From: Phytoactinopolyspora mesophila
GTDB taxonomy: Bacteria > Actinomycetota > Actinomycetes > Jiangellales > Jiangellaceae
Direction: 5' to 3'
NCBI RefSeq assembly: GCF_010122465.1
Contig: NZ_WLZY01000017.1
Coordinates: 1-43,322 of the forward strand
Length of the DNA: 43,322 nt
Shown piece by piece: positions 16,633-22,910 of the stretch. Within the stretch, counting starts at the first letter, position 1. The number at the start of each line of letters is the position of its first letter. Both the position numbers and the translations under genes were made by a program. The notes under the pieces were generated by a model. The model was not told the origin of the DNA. It searched no databases and was given only the letters and a program-made list of their open reading frames with translations.

Positions 16633-17364
16633 TCACGGCCGTCGTCCGCCGTGGCGTGCGGCTGAGACAGGTTGCCCGGCGAACAGCGTGTTGACCAGTT
16701 CGTCGAGCCCGTTGAACCGCCAGTCGAATGTGTCGGAGCCGGCGGGTGGATCCCCGCCTGGTCGCTGGACATATGCGGTCCGCATGCCCGCCTCCTGGGC
16801 TCCGCGAAGGTCCCAGGCGTGGGCGGCCACCATCAGCATGTTTTCTGCCCGGCATCCGGCGGTGTCGACCGCGAGTTGGTAGACCTCCGGTGCCGGCTTG
16901 TAGGCCAGGACAGTCTCGGCAGACAACGCCTGGTGCCAGCGCAGGCCGGCGCGGGCGTTGAGTCGTAGCAGAGCCGTGCGGCTGGCGTTGGAGAGCCCGA
17001 TCACGAGGAACCGCTGCGTGAGGCGGTCGAGCCCCGCGACAGAGTCGTCCCAGGGAGGCAACCGCTGACCAGCGGTAGCCAGCCGGTTGATGGCCCCTGG
17101 ATCGGTGAGGCCGGCATGTTCGGCTACGCGTCGCGCGGCCTCTGCGTCGATGAAATCAGTGTTCACGTAGGCCCGCTGCCCGCGGGCGATGCGTTGCTGC
17201 TCGAGTTCGACATGTCGCTGCCACAAGAAGAGCAACTCTTCGACAGTTGCGGCGTCGCACCCGGGCAAGGCCTCGCGAATCCCCGCTCGAAGCCCGCTGG
17301 ACTGGTCGAGCAGTGTCCCGAGGATGTCGAAGACGACGACCTCGATGTCGTTGATGTTGGCCAT
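16633..17364 (-). CDS. Haloacid dehalogenase-like hydrolase (type II form)
   Basis: A 243-aa HAD-superfamily hydrolase. The nucleophile motif is FDILGTLLD near the N-terminus, motif II is GLSNAS, motif III is YKPAPEVYQL and the last motif includes MVAAHAWDLRGAQEAG. The set resembles type II L-2-haloacid dehalogenases, which displace halide through an aspartyl-ester intermediate; the true substrate is unknown. The ATG 17364 has AGGTGA just upstream. An in-frame TTG 18 bp earlier is less likely. The gene faces away from the CGNR regulator, with two operator-like sites between, so it is probably the regulator's target. Confidence 0.8.
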   Translation of the reverse strand: MANINDIEVVVFDILGTLLDQSSGLRAGIREALPGCDAATVEELLFLWQRHVELEQQRIARGQRAYVNTDFIDAEAARRVAEHAGLTDPGAINRLATAGQRLPPWDDSVAGLDRLTQRFLVIGLSNASRTALLRLNARAGLRWHQALSAETVLAYKPAPEVYQLAVDTAGCRAENMLMVAAHAWDLRGAQEAGMRTAYVQRPGGDPPAGSDTFDWRFNGLDELVNTLFAGQPVSAARHGGRRP

Positions 17365-17387
17365 CCGTTCACCTGTTTCCAAAAGGC

Positions 17388-17408
17388 GTCACCAGTTTAA
17401 CTGGTGAC
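17388..17408. promoter_or_regulatory. Operator-like palindrome 1 between HAD gene and CGNR regulator
   Basis: GTCACCAGT-TTA-ACTGGTGAC is a 21-bp site with perfect 9-bp arms, 23 bp upstream of the HAD start codon and 39 bp (centre to centre) from a second, weaker 21-bp site. The position suits control of the HAD promoter. Confidence 0.65.
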
Positions 17409-17412
17409 GATT

Positions 17413-17441
17413 TTGTCAGCACTTGAGTCACCGGTCAAGAT
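17413..17441 (+). promoter_or_regulatory. Probable leaderless promoter of the CGNR regulator
   Basis: TTGTCA (17413-17418), a 17-bp spacer and CAAGAT (17436-17441) are followed after six bases by the GTG start at 17448. The transcript would begin at or next to the start codon, which fits the lack of a properly spaced ribosome site. Confidence 0.5.
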
Positions 17442-17447
17442 GGTGAC
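17427..17447. promoter_or_regulatory. Operator-like palindrome 2 overlapping the CGNR promoter
   Basis: GTCACC-N9-GGTGAC, the same 21-bp layout as the site at 17388-17408 but with only the outer six bases of each arm complementary. It covers the -10 box and ends at the base before the GTG start, as expected for an autorepression site. Confidence 0.55.
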
Positions 17448-17996
17448 GTGGACTTCACTTTTGTGAGTGGCAACCCAGCCCTCGATCTGGCCGGCACCGT
17501 CGGGTCTCGTCGGGATGGCCCCGTGGACCTTCTGGCCGTGCCCTCCGACCTCGAGCGGTGGGTGGCCGAATGTCCGGGGCTCCCCGGCAGCGTTGCGGTA
17601 GACGCCGCGGCCTTCGAGGGTGCGCTGTCGTTGCGGGAAGCGATCTACCAACTCGCTCTCGACCGCATGAACGGTCGGCGCCTCGATTCCGGCAGCCTCG
17701 ACATCGTCAATCAAGCCGCGGCCCGGCCGCCGCTCGTGGTCGCCCTCGGTGATGCCGGGATTCGTGTGTCGGGTGACCTCGCCGCGGTACTTTCCCACCT
17801 GGCGAGAAGTGGTATCGCGATGCTCGGCGACCCCCAGGCATGCCTCAAGGAATGTGGCCGGGCGGGCTGCACCCGGGTCTATCTGGACCGCTCGCGCGGC
17901 GCGCGGAGAACGTGGTGCGGAATGGACGAGTGCGGCAACCGCGTCAAGGCGGCGGCGTACCGGGCCCGAATGCGAGCCGCCACCAATACGCGCTGA
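17448..17996 (+). CDS. CGNR zinc-finger (ABATE-type) regulator
   Basis: A 182-aa protein with the two-part form of ABATE/CGNR proteins, which are proposed stress-linked transcription regulators. The N-terminal domain (about 1-130) includes FVSGNPALDLAGTV. The C-terminal zinc finger (about 138-175) includes CLKECGRAGC, then RRTWCGMDECGNRVKAAAYR. The finger would bind DNA and the N-terminal domain a ligand. Two 21-bp palindromes between this gene and the divergent HAD hydrolase suggest that it controls both itself and that gene. Start GTG 17448 follows a -10-like CAAGAT by six bases. Confidence 0.85.
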   Translation: MDFTFVSGNPALDLAGTVGSRRDGPVDLLAVPSDLERWVAECPGLPGSVAVDAAAFEGALSLREAIYQLALDRMNGRRLDSGSLDIVNQAAARPPLVVALGDAGIRVSGDLAAVLSHLARSGIAMLGDPQACLKECGRAGCTRVYLDRSRGARRTWCGMDECGNRVKAAAYRARMRAATNTR

Positions 17997-18078
17997 TCAT
18001 CGCAGTGATCAACTGGGGCCGAAGAGGTGATCGTGGAGGGTGCCGCCGGAGGCTCCTGAGAAATCTCTGAAAGTAGCG

Positions 18079-18118
18079 AAAAAATATGTTGCCCCTTACC
18101 CCGAGGCAGGGTTACTGT
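18079..18118 (+). promoter_or_regulatory. whiB7 promoter with AT-rich activator element
   Basis: TTGCCC (18089-18094) and TACTGT (18113-18118), 18 bp apart, form a plausible promoter. Directly upstream is the AT-run AAAAAATAT (18079-18087). In mycobacteria WhiB7 bound to the sigma factor uses its AT-hook to read an AT-rich stretch just before the -35 box, including at its own promoter; the same layout is seen here. Transcription from about 18125 would give a leader of some 415 nt. Confidence 0.6.
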
Positions 18119-18199
18119 AGCCAAGCACGTTCCGCTCGACGGTGCGTGCGCATGATTCGAGAACGTCCGAATACGAGCCAGAGAGGAGGGCAGCTGAAC

Positions 18200-18436
18200 A
18201 TGATGATCACCAAGACTCATGACACGGGCCGCGTCGCTATGACCGGAACCGCGTGTGCCGCTGCCCTTGATGGCCGCTTTGCGCTGTTCGGAGCCCGTTC
18301 CGTGTCTCCCGTTTACGCACCGACGACGGGTGCAGTGCGTCCAAAGGCCACCAATGCTGACGTCCTGATCGTGACGCGTCTCGTTGACGGCAACAAGGGT
18401 GACGTGCGTGTCCGCAGCTTGGGACCGCCGATTTGA
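18200..18436 (+). CDS. Upstream ORF in the whiB7 leader
   Basis: A 78-codon frame with its own ribosome site (GAGGAGG near 18183-18189), starting ATGATGATC at 18200 and ending TGA at 18434-18436. It lies wholly between the whiB7 promoter and the intrinsic terminator that precedes whiB7. Known whiB7/wblC leaders carry a translated upstream ORF that senses ribosome inhibition. The peptide itself shows no domain. Its stop codon falls in the loop of a hairpin (18426-18451) next to the terminator, so ribosome position at the end of this ORF could decide which hairpin forms. Confidence 0.6.
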   Translation: MMITKTHDTGRVAMTGTACAAALDGRFALFGARSVSPVYAPTTGAVRPKATNADVLIVTRLVDGNKGDVRVRSLGPPI

Positions 18437-18451
18437 TCTTGTGAATCGGCG
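18426..18451 (+). promoter_or_regulatory. Hairpin at the end of the whiB7 upstream ORF
   Basis: CGCCGATT (18426-18433) and AATCGGCG (18444-18451) are perfectly complementary. The uORF stop codon lies in the 10-nt loop. A ribosome finishing the uORF would melt this stem, and the terminator stem begins only six bases later. Confidence 0.5.
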
Positions 18452-18456
18452 CCTCC

Positions 18457-18495
18457 AAGGCCGCGGACCCCGTACCCGGGATCCGCGGCCTTTTT
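18457..18495 (+). terminator. Intrinsic terminator (attenuator) upstream of whiB7
   Basis: GGCCGCGGACCCCG (18459-18472) pairs with 18477-18490 with one mismatch; two further A-T pairs extend it outward (18457-18458 with 18491-18492). A TTTTT run (18491-18495) follows. It stands 45 bp before the whiB7 start and after the upstream ORF, so in the default state transcription should stop before whiB7. Confidence 0.8.
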
Positions 18496-18539
18496 CTATG
18501 CCCACCACCGATCAAGCAGGAAGGGAGGTGACCGAACAC

Positions 18540-18815
18540 ATGATGCTGGCGAGCGTTCTCGACGACGCACTCGTGACCGATGAGGTGATCCCTTGTCGTA
18601 CTGATCCCGAGCTGTGGTTCGCCGATTCGCCGGCCGATGTCGAACGTGCCAAGGACCTGTGCCGGGACTGCCCAGTCCGGATGCAGTGCCTGTCGAGTGC
18701 GATTGATCGACGTGAGCCTTGGGGAGTCTGGGGCGGCGAGCTCTTCGACTCCGGTGTTGTCGTGCCCCGCAAGCGTCCCCGTGGACGGCCCCGAAAGACC
18801 CAGCTGGCGGCGTAA
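18540..18815 (+). CDS. whiB7: WhiB7 transcription factor
   Basis: A 91-aa Fe-S regulator that, with the primary sigma factor, switches on intrinsic antibiotic-resistance genes when ribosomes are inhibited. Iron-sulfur ligands are C19, C41, C44 and C50 (CxxDPELWF, CRDC, C). The WhiB turn is GVWGGELF (62-69) and the C-terminal AT-hook is RGRPRK (81-86), which marks WhiB7 among WhiB proteins. ATG 18540 has GGGAGGTG (18523-18530) upstream. The gene lies between uvrD2 and the ABC1-family gene, as in mycobacteria. The leader carries an upstream ORF and an intrinsic terminator, indicating transcription attenuation plus autoactivation through the AT-rich promoter. Confidence 0.95.
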   Translation: MMLASVLDDALVTDEVIPCRTDPELWFADSPADVERAKDLCRDCPVRMQCLSSAIDRREPWGVWGGELFDSGVVVPRKRPRGRPRKTQLAA

Positions 18816-18916
18816 CTCACGCAGCCGCGGCCAACCCGTGAGCAGGAGGAGAAGTGCAGCCGAACCCGCAGATAGCCATCCGGCCCCAGACAGATCTGAT
18901 CTTCAGGAGTAACAAC

Positions 18917-19099
18917 ATGAGTTTGATGAACGAAGACCTCGCGCGGGCGCATAGTCGTCAGCTGCGAGAAGACGCAGAAGCCCACCGCATGGCGAACCGG
19001 CTCATCGTGGCGCGCCGGATGGAACGCCGCGCGGCGCGGGCGGCCCAGCGGGCGCGCCGCCTGGCTGCGGCCGCCGTAGCGGCGTCGTCGCGAGTGTGA
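18917..19099 (+). CDS. Small basic helical protein of unknown function
   Basis: A 60-aa protein starting ATG 18917 with AGGAG eight bases upstream. A GTG at 18854, also with a ribosome site, would add 21 residues. It is rich in Arg and Ala (for example ERRAARAAQRARRLAAA) and should form one long positively charged helix. No known domain is seen. It lies 101 bp after whiB7 on the same strand, so it may be co-expressed with it. The charge would suit nucleic-acid or ribosome binding, but this is a guess. Confidence 0.6.
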   Translation: MSLMNEDLARAHSRQLREDAEAHRMANRLIVARRMERRAARAAQRARRLAAAAVAASSRV

Positions 19100-19151
19100 T
19101 GGCGCCGGCTGCTCACCGGGCGGGCTTTGCTCGCGGGGCTTGTGCCACGTA

Positions 19152-19197
19152 CACAGCGACGGTTGTGGCGGGATTCACCGCCACAACCGTCGCTGTG
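19152..19197. terminator. Perfect 20-bp hairpin between convergent genes
   Basis: The arms 19152-19171 and 19178-19197 are perfectly complementary over 20 bp (outer bases CACAGCGAC / GTCGCTGTG) with a 6-nt loop. It lies between the end of the small basic gene (19099) and the end of the opposing ABC1-family gene (19225). It likely ends transcription from both sides, although there is no T-run. Confidence 0.65.
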
Positions 19198-19224
19198 CGC
19201 GTCGCCGGCCGGCGGCAGCCGACG

Positions 19225-20538
19225 TCAAGGACCGTCGAATCCGGGGACCCAGCGTTTGAACTCGGCCCGGTACGGGCCTTCGGCGTCCAGCTGTGAGAGG
19301 ACCCCTATGCCGCCGATCCACACCCGGTGTACCAGCAAGTAGGCCGGGGGAACGTTGAGCTTCAGCCCGATCGAGTAGCCGGGCCGGCGCGGATCGTTGA
19401 TCCGGTTGAACTGCTCACGCATCCATTCCCGGTTGAAGTGGAACCTCTCGGTGGCCGCGGGCTCGAGAAACGGCGCGAGATACTCGTAGAGGCCCTCGGG
19501 ATCGACCGTGATGTGTGGCCGGATGAACCCCTCCTCGCGAAGCCCTTCCAGCATCTCCTCCTTGTCCCCCACCAGAGCTTTGCTGATCAGCCGCCCGATT
19601 GATGGCGGCAAACCCTCGGGCAGCCGGGCCACCGCTCCGTAGTCGAGCACTCCGAGGCGACCGTCCGGAGTGACCCGGTAGTTGCCTGGGTGTGGATCGG
19701 CGTGCAGCAATCCCGCCCTTTCCGGGCCGGAGAAGAGGAAACGAACGTACAGCAGGCCCACGCGGTCGCGTTCTTCCTTGCTTCCGTGCGCGATGACCTC
19801 GGACAACGGTGTGCCGTCCAGCCACTCGGAGACCAGGACGTGTTTGGCGCCGTGCACCAGGGCTGGCACGGCGAACTCTGGATCGCCTTCGTAGGCGATG
19901 GCGAAGCCGTCCTGGGCGTCGGCTTCCAGACGATAGTCGAGTTCTTCGAGCATGCGATCGTGCAGCTCGTCGAGCATCGCCCCGGCATCGATCCCGGGCA
20001 CCATCGACCCGAGTGCCTTTCCGAGCCGCGACACCTGGTTCAGATCGGAGCGCAGAGCTGCGTCTGCACCCGGATACTGGATCTTGACGGCGACATCGCG
20101 ACCGTCGTGCCACACGGCCCGGTGCACTTGACCGATGGAGGCCGCTGCGGCTGGTTCGTCGTCGAACGACACGAACGAGCTGTGCCACTGCTGCCCGAGG
20201 TTCTCGGCCAGGACCCGGTGCACCGTGCGGCTGGGCATCGGCGGAGCCGACTCCTGGAGCTTGGTGAGGGTCTCGCGGTACGGCTCGGTCACCTCTTCCG
20301 GCAGGGCGGCTTCGAGCACCGAAAGGGTCTGGCCGAACTTCATGGCGCCGCCCTTGAGTTCGCCCAGCACCTTGAACACCTGCTCGGCGGTACGTCGCTG
20401 AACGTCGGCAGTGACGCTTTCCGCGGATTGTCCGCTCAGCCGCCGGCCGAAGCCGACGGTGGCGCGCCCGGCGGCGCTGAGCGGCAGGCTGGCTAGTTTC
20501 GCGGCACGGCTGACGGCTTTGCGTGGCAGATCACTCAC
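19225..20538 (-). CDS. ABC1/UbiB-family atypical kinase-like protein
   Basis: A 437-aa ABC1-family protein. Family marks: KFGQ (67-70, the KxGQ motif that closes the active site), the Ala-rich nucleotide loop AAAASIGQVHRA, VKIQYPG with the invariant Lys, EELDYRLEA, HADPHPGNY (catalytic loop) and LDYGAVARLPEG with the metal-binding Asp. Relatives act as ATPases in lipid or quinone metabolism; the M. tuberculosis homologue in this position is Rv3197. The GTG start at 20538 lies four bases after the stop of the E1-like gene, so the two form an operon. No membrane anchor is evident. Its substrate cannot be read from the sequence. Confidence 0.88.
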   Translation of the reverse strand: MSDLPRKAVSRAAKLASLPLSAAGRATVGFGRRLSGQSAESVTADVQRRTAEQVFKVLGELKGGAMKFGQTLSVLEAALPEEVTEPYRETLTKLQESAPPMPSRTVHRVLAENLGQQWHSSFVSFDDEPAAAASIGQVHRAVWHDGRDVAVKIQYPGADAALRSDLNQVSRLGKALGSMVPGIDAGAMLDELHDRMLEELDYRLEADAQDGFAIAYEGDPEFAVPALVHGAKHVLVSEWLDGTPLSEVIAHGSKEERDRVGLLYVRFLFSGPERAGLLHADPHPGNYRVTPDGRLGVLDYGAVARLPEGLPPSIGRLISKALVGDKEEMLEGLREEGFIRPHITVDPEGLYEYLAPFLEPAATERFHFNREWMREQFNRINDPRRPGYSIGLKLNVPPAYLLVHRVWIGGIGVLSQLDAEGPYRAEFKRWVPGFDGP

Positions 20539-20542
20539 ATCA

Positions 20543-21559
20543 TCATTGTGACGCCTCGGCCCCACGACACTCACAATCCGGGTGGGGGCGCCAGCTCCGG
20601 CGCCTGGGCAGGCCGTACGGGAGCTCGAGGTCGACGGTGCCGTTGACCGAGGCGACGTCGTAGCCATCCAGGTATCCGAGGACGTGCCCCGCGGCCATAC
20701 TGGCGACGGCCGTCGCGAGGCTCGCATCACACGGTGGCGTGGTGGTCGGCTTACGAGCCACCTGGTCCACGACGGCCGGCCAGTCCCGGTCACGGTCGGT
20801 ACGGTGCAGGTCGAGGCAGTGCAGACAGGTGCTGGAACCAGGAACCACCAACGGCCCGACGACGCCTGTGGTCTCGACTACGCGGACTAGCAAGTGCGGC
20901 ACCCCGCCGTGTCGCAGACCCGCTGCGACGTGCGGGGTGCCGGCGTCGTCATCCGGTGCGAGCACGACGAAATCCAGGTCGGCGTCGGCCAGATCCGTTC
21001 GCGTCGGGAGTATTTCCCCGAGCGAGCGGTCTCGTGCCAGTCCGACCGCTTCGGCCGGGTGGCCGCCGGGGGAGACGTCAGCGGGCGTCACCAAGGTGTG
21101 ATCGTCGACGCCGACGTCACCGATGCCGCCGGCGGCCAGGAGGCGGGCGATGGTGGCGCCGACGCGGCCGGCACCGACGACGTCCACCCGGCGCTGGTTG
21201 CGCCGTTCGAAGGCGGCACCTCCGCCGTCGGCGCACCGCTCGACCAGCCCCAGGCTTGCTCGGTCGGGCAGGAACTGTGGATCGGACCCGAAGCCGCGTA
21301 GCTGGTCCTGGTCGACGGCGGCACCGGCGGAGAACAGCATGTCGACCAGGCGGTCGGCCACGCCCGGCTCGGCTCCGGCTTTCGTGGCGATCTCCCGCAG
21401 CGTGGCCATCGTGTTGTGCCCGTCGAGCGCCCGCAGTACGGCTGTCTCGATGGGGCCCAGCCCGCCGACTACGAGCGCCCGGCCGGGTGTGATGCCTACC
21501 TGCAGGGTGGTGGCGTCACGCCACATACACTTCAGCGCTGGATTCAACCGTGGACGCAC
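20543..21559 (-). CDS. E1/ThiF-like (TOMM cyclodehydratase-type) protein
   Basis: A 338-aa protein with a winged N-terminal half and a Rossmann nucleotide-binding core containing VVGAGRVGATIARLL, as in E1/ThiF adenylating enzymes and TOMM cyclodehydratase partners. A likely zinc site is formed by CLHCLDLHR and the C-terminal HPDCEC. I see no clear catalytic Cys of ubiquitin-type E1s. GTG 21559 is chosen for GGGAGG nine bases upstream. It is followed after four bases by the ABC1-family gene, and the pair is conserved next to whiB7 and uvrD2 in mycobacteria, as I recall it. No precursor peptide or other modification enzyme lies nearby, so a role in peptide modification is unproven. Confidence 0.72.
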   Translation of the reverse strand: MRPRLNPALKCMWRDATTLQVGITPGRALVVGGLGPIETAVLRALDGHNTMATLREIATKAGAEPGVADRLVDMLFSAGAAVDQDQLRGFGSDPQFLPDRASLGLVERCADGGGAAFERRNQRRVDVVGAGRVGATIARLLAAGGIGDVGVDDHTLVTPADVSPGGHPAEAVGLARDRSLGEILPTRTDLADADLDFVVLAPDDDAGTPHVAAGLRHGGVPHLLVRVVETTGVVGPLVVPGSSTCLHCLDLHRTDRDRDWPAVVDQVARKPTTTPPCDASLATAVASMAAGHVLGYLDGYDVASVNGTVDLELPYGLPRRRSWRPHPDCECRGAEASQ

Positions 21560-21974
21560 TCCGCCTGAACCTCCCGATGACCGGCGCGGCGACGGCACCT
21601 GCCACGTGGTCGAGATCAGTGGCCGCGATCGGAACACGCGACCCTATGACGAACAGATCTTGCCTTGCGCGGCTGTTCGCTCCGCTGGGTGGTCCCTGCG
21701 CTGCGGACGCGAGCGGCGGGGCCTCAGCGCCGCCAGCACGCGCGCGCATCTTCCCCGACATGCGCGCGGGTACAGTCGTTTTCCGAGACCCCGCCGGGAC
21801 CATTACGGGCTTCGGCCAGCACGCCAAATCCGGGGCTGGTGAGATTGTTGCCGAGCGGTGCGTGATTCCCCGTGTGATGCCGTGTTCTGTTCGCTTCCGT
21901 CCGTAGGTTCTGTTGCGAACGTACGGCTGCTGGCGGGTGTCCGCAAGCTGTATGGGAAATGAACGTCCACGGGT
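21560..21974. other. Non-coding stretch without recognisable gene
   Basis: This stretch lies between the divergent starts of the E1-like gene and the metallopeptidase. Several frames are open because of the high GC content, but none has a ribosome site with a recognisable product. Beyond the ribosome site of the E1-like gene at its left end, I see no RNA gene or repeat. It leads into the DnaA-box cluster to its right. Confidence 0.5.
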
Positions 21975-22198
21975 TGTGGATAAACCTGTGGAGGACGTGT
22001 GCAACGGAGTGGATAAGGCTGTGTACGGCCGGTGGGCAGCCTGTTGACGCGCCCGCCGACGACGTCAACAAGCCTCTGTGAGCTGCTGAAATGCTGTCCA
22101 CCGCCTGTGGACAAAGAAACTTGGGACAATAATGGATTCTTATGCCACCACTATCGGCTGACAGCCCGAGGTGCCGGGATCCGTACGAGTTATCCACA
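21975..22198. promoter_or_regulatory. Cluster of DnaA boxes
   Basis: Three perfect TTWTNCACA-type boxes lie within 224 bp: TTATCCACA on the minus strand at 21975-21983, TTGTCCACA on the minus strand at 22106-22114 and TTATCCACA on the plus strand at 22190-22198. Two near matches lie at 22008-22016 (8 of 9) and 22094-22102 (7 of 9). The boxes at 22094 and 22106 face each other as a palindrome. An extra inverted repeat TGTTGACG / CGTCAACA sits at 22042-22070. No dnaA, dnaN or plasmid rep gene is near, so this is not the usual oriC. Titration of DnaA or DnaA-dependent control of a neighbour are the likely roles. Confidence 0.65.
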
Positions 22199-22361
22199 TC
22201 GCGTCCCCACATCCGGTGGCCTGAGGGCCGTCGGGTCCCTGACACGACACGTTTGTGCGGTTACCGTGTGAACATGCCCGGCGTCATCTTCTGGCGGAAG
22301 CTCTCAGTGGCCCGGCGTCCCACGTGTCAGGGCGCGGAACACTAGGAGCCTGGACTCGATT

Positions 22362-22901
22362 GTGGTCAACCACGACGCCGAGGTCGAGATCCGCCGCTCA
22401 ACGCGGCGGCGCCGGACGGTGACAGCTTACCGGGAAGGCGGGCGGATCGTGGTGTGCCTTCCGGCCCGATTCAGCTCAGCCGAGGAGCGCCGCTGGGTGG
22501 CCACCATGGTGGAACGGCTGGAAGCCCAGGAACGGCGCCGCCAGCCCAGCGACGAACAATTGCTTCGGCGGGCGCGGGAGCTTTCCCGTCGATATCTCGA
22601 CGGCCGTGCCCGGCCGTCGAGTGCCCGCTGGAGTGCGGCCCAGCAGAGCCGATGGGGCTCCTGCACCCCCGCGGACGGCTCGATCCGGCTGTCTGAGCGG
22701 CTCCAGGGGACGCCTTCGTGGGTGATCGACTACGTCATCGTCCACGAACTCGCGCATCTGCTGATCGGCAACCACGGCGACGAGTTCTGGGAGCTCGTCG
22801 GCCGCTATCCGCGATCGGAACGGGCCCGGGGTTTTCTCGACGGACTCGATCACGCGTTGAACATGGGGATCACCGATGCCGTCAACGGTGAGGAGACCTG
22901 A
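22362..22901 (+). CDS. YgjP/M48-type zinc metallopeptidase
   Basis: A 179-aa protein of the DUF45/YgjP metallopeptidase family. The zinc site is HELAH (128-132) with a third ligand in the spacing HELAHLLIGNH (His138), followed by the typical DEFWELVGRYP. The upstream family motif RWGSC (97-101) is also present. Soluble, with no signal peptide. The function of the family is poorly known; peptide hydrolysis is inferred from the motif. The GTG start at 22362 has AGGAG only at a long distance, so the start is uncertain. It converges with the zincin_2 gene and has the DnaA-box cluster 160 bp upstream. Confidence 0.82.
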   Translation: MVNHDAEVEIRRSTRRRRTVTAYREGGRIVVCLPARFSSAEERRWVATMVERLEAQERRRQPSDEQLLRRARELSRRYLDGRARPSSARWSAAQQSRWGSCTPADGSIRLSERLQGTPSWVIDYVIVHELAHLLIGNHGDEFWELVGRYPRSERARGFLDGLDHALNMGITDAVNGEET

Positions 22902-22910
22902 CGCGGGTGC

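Noticed and set aside
21550..21906. Plus-strand open frame in the gap before the DnaA boxes
   Set aside because: It starts inside the E1-like gene on the other strand, has no ribosome site and shows no domain; it is open only because of GC bias.
21975..22198. The chromosomal origin oriC
   Set aside because: There is no dnaA or dnaN nearby, too few boxes, and the neighbours are those of the whiB7/uvrD2 block.
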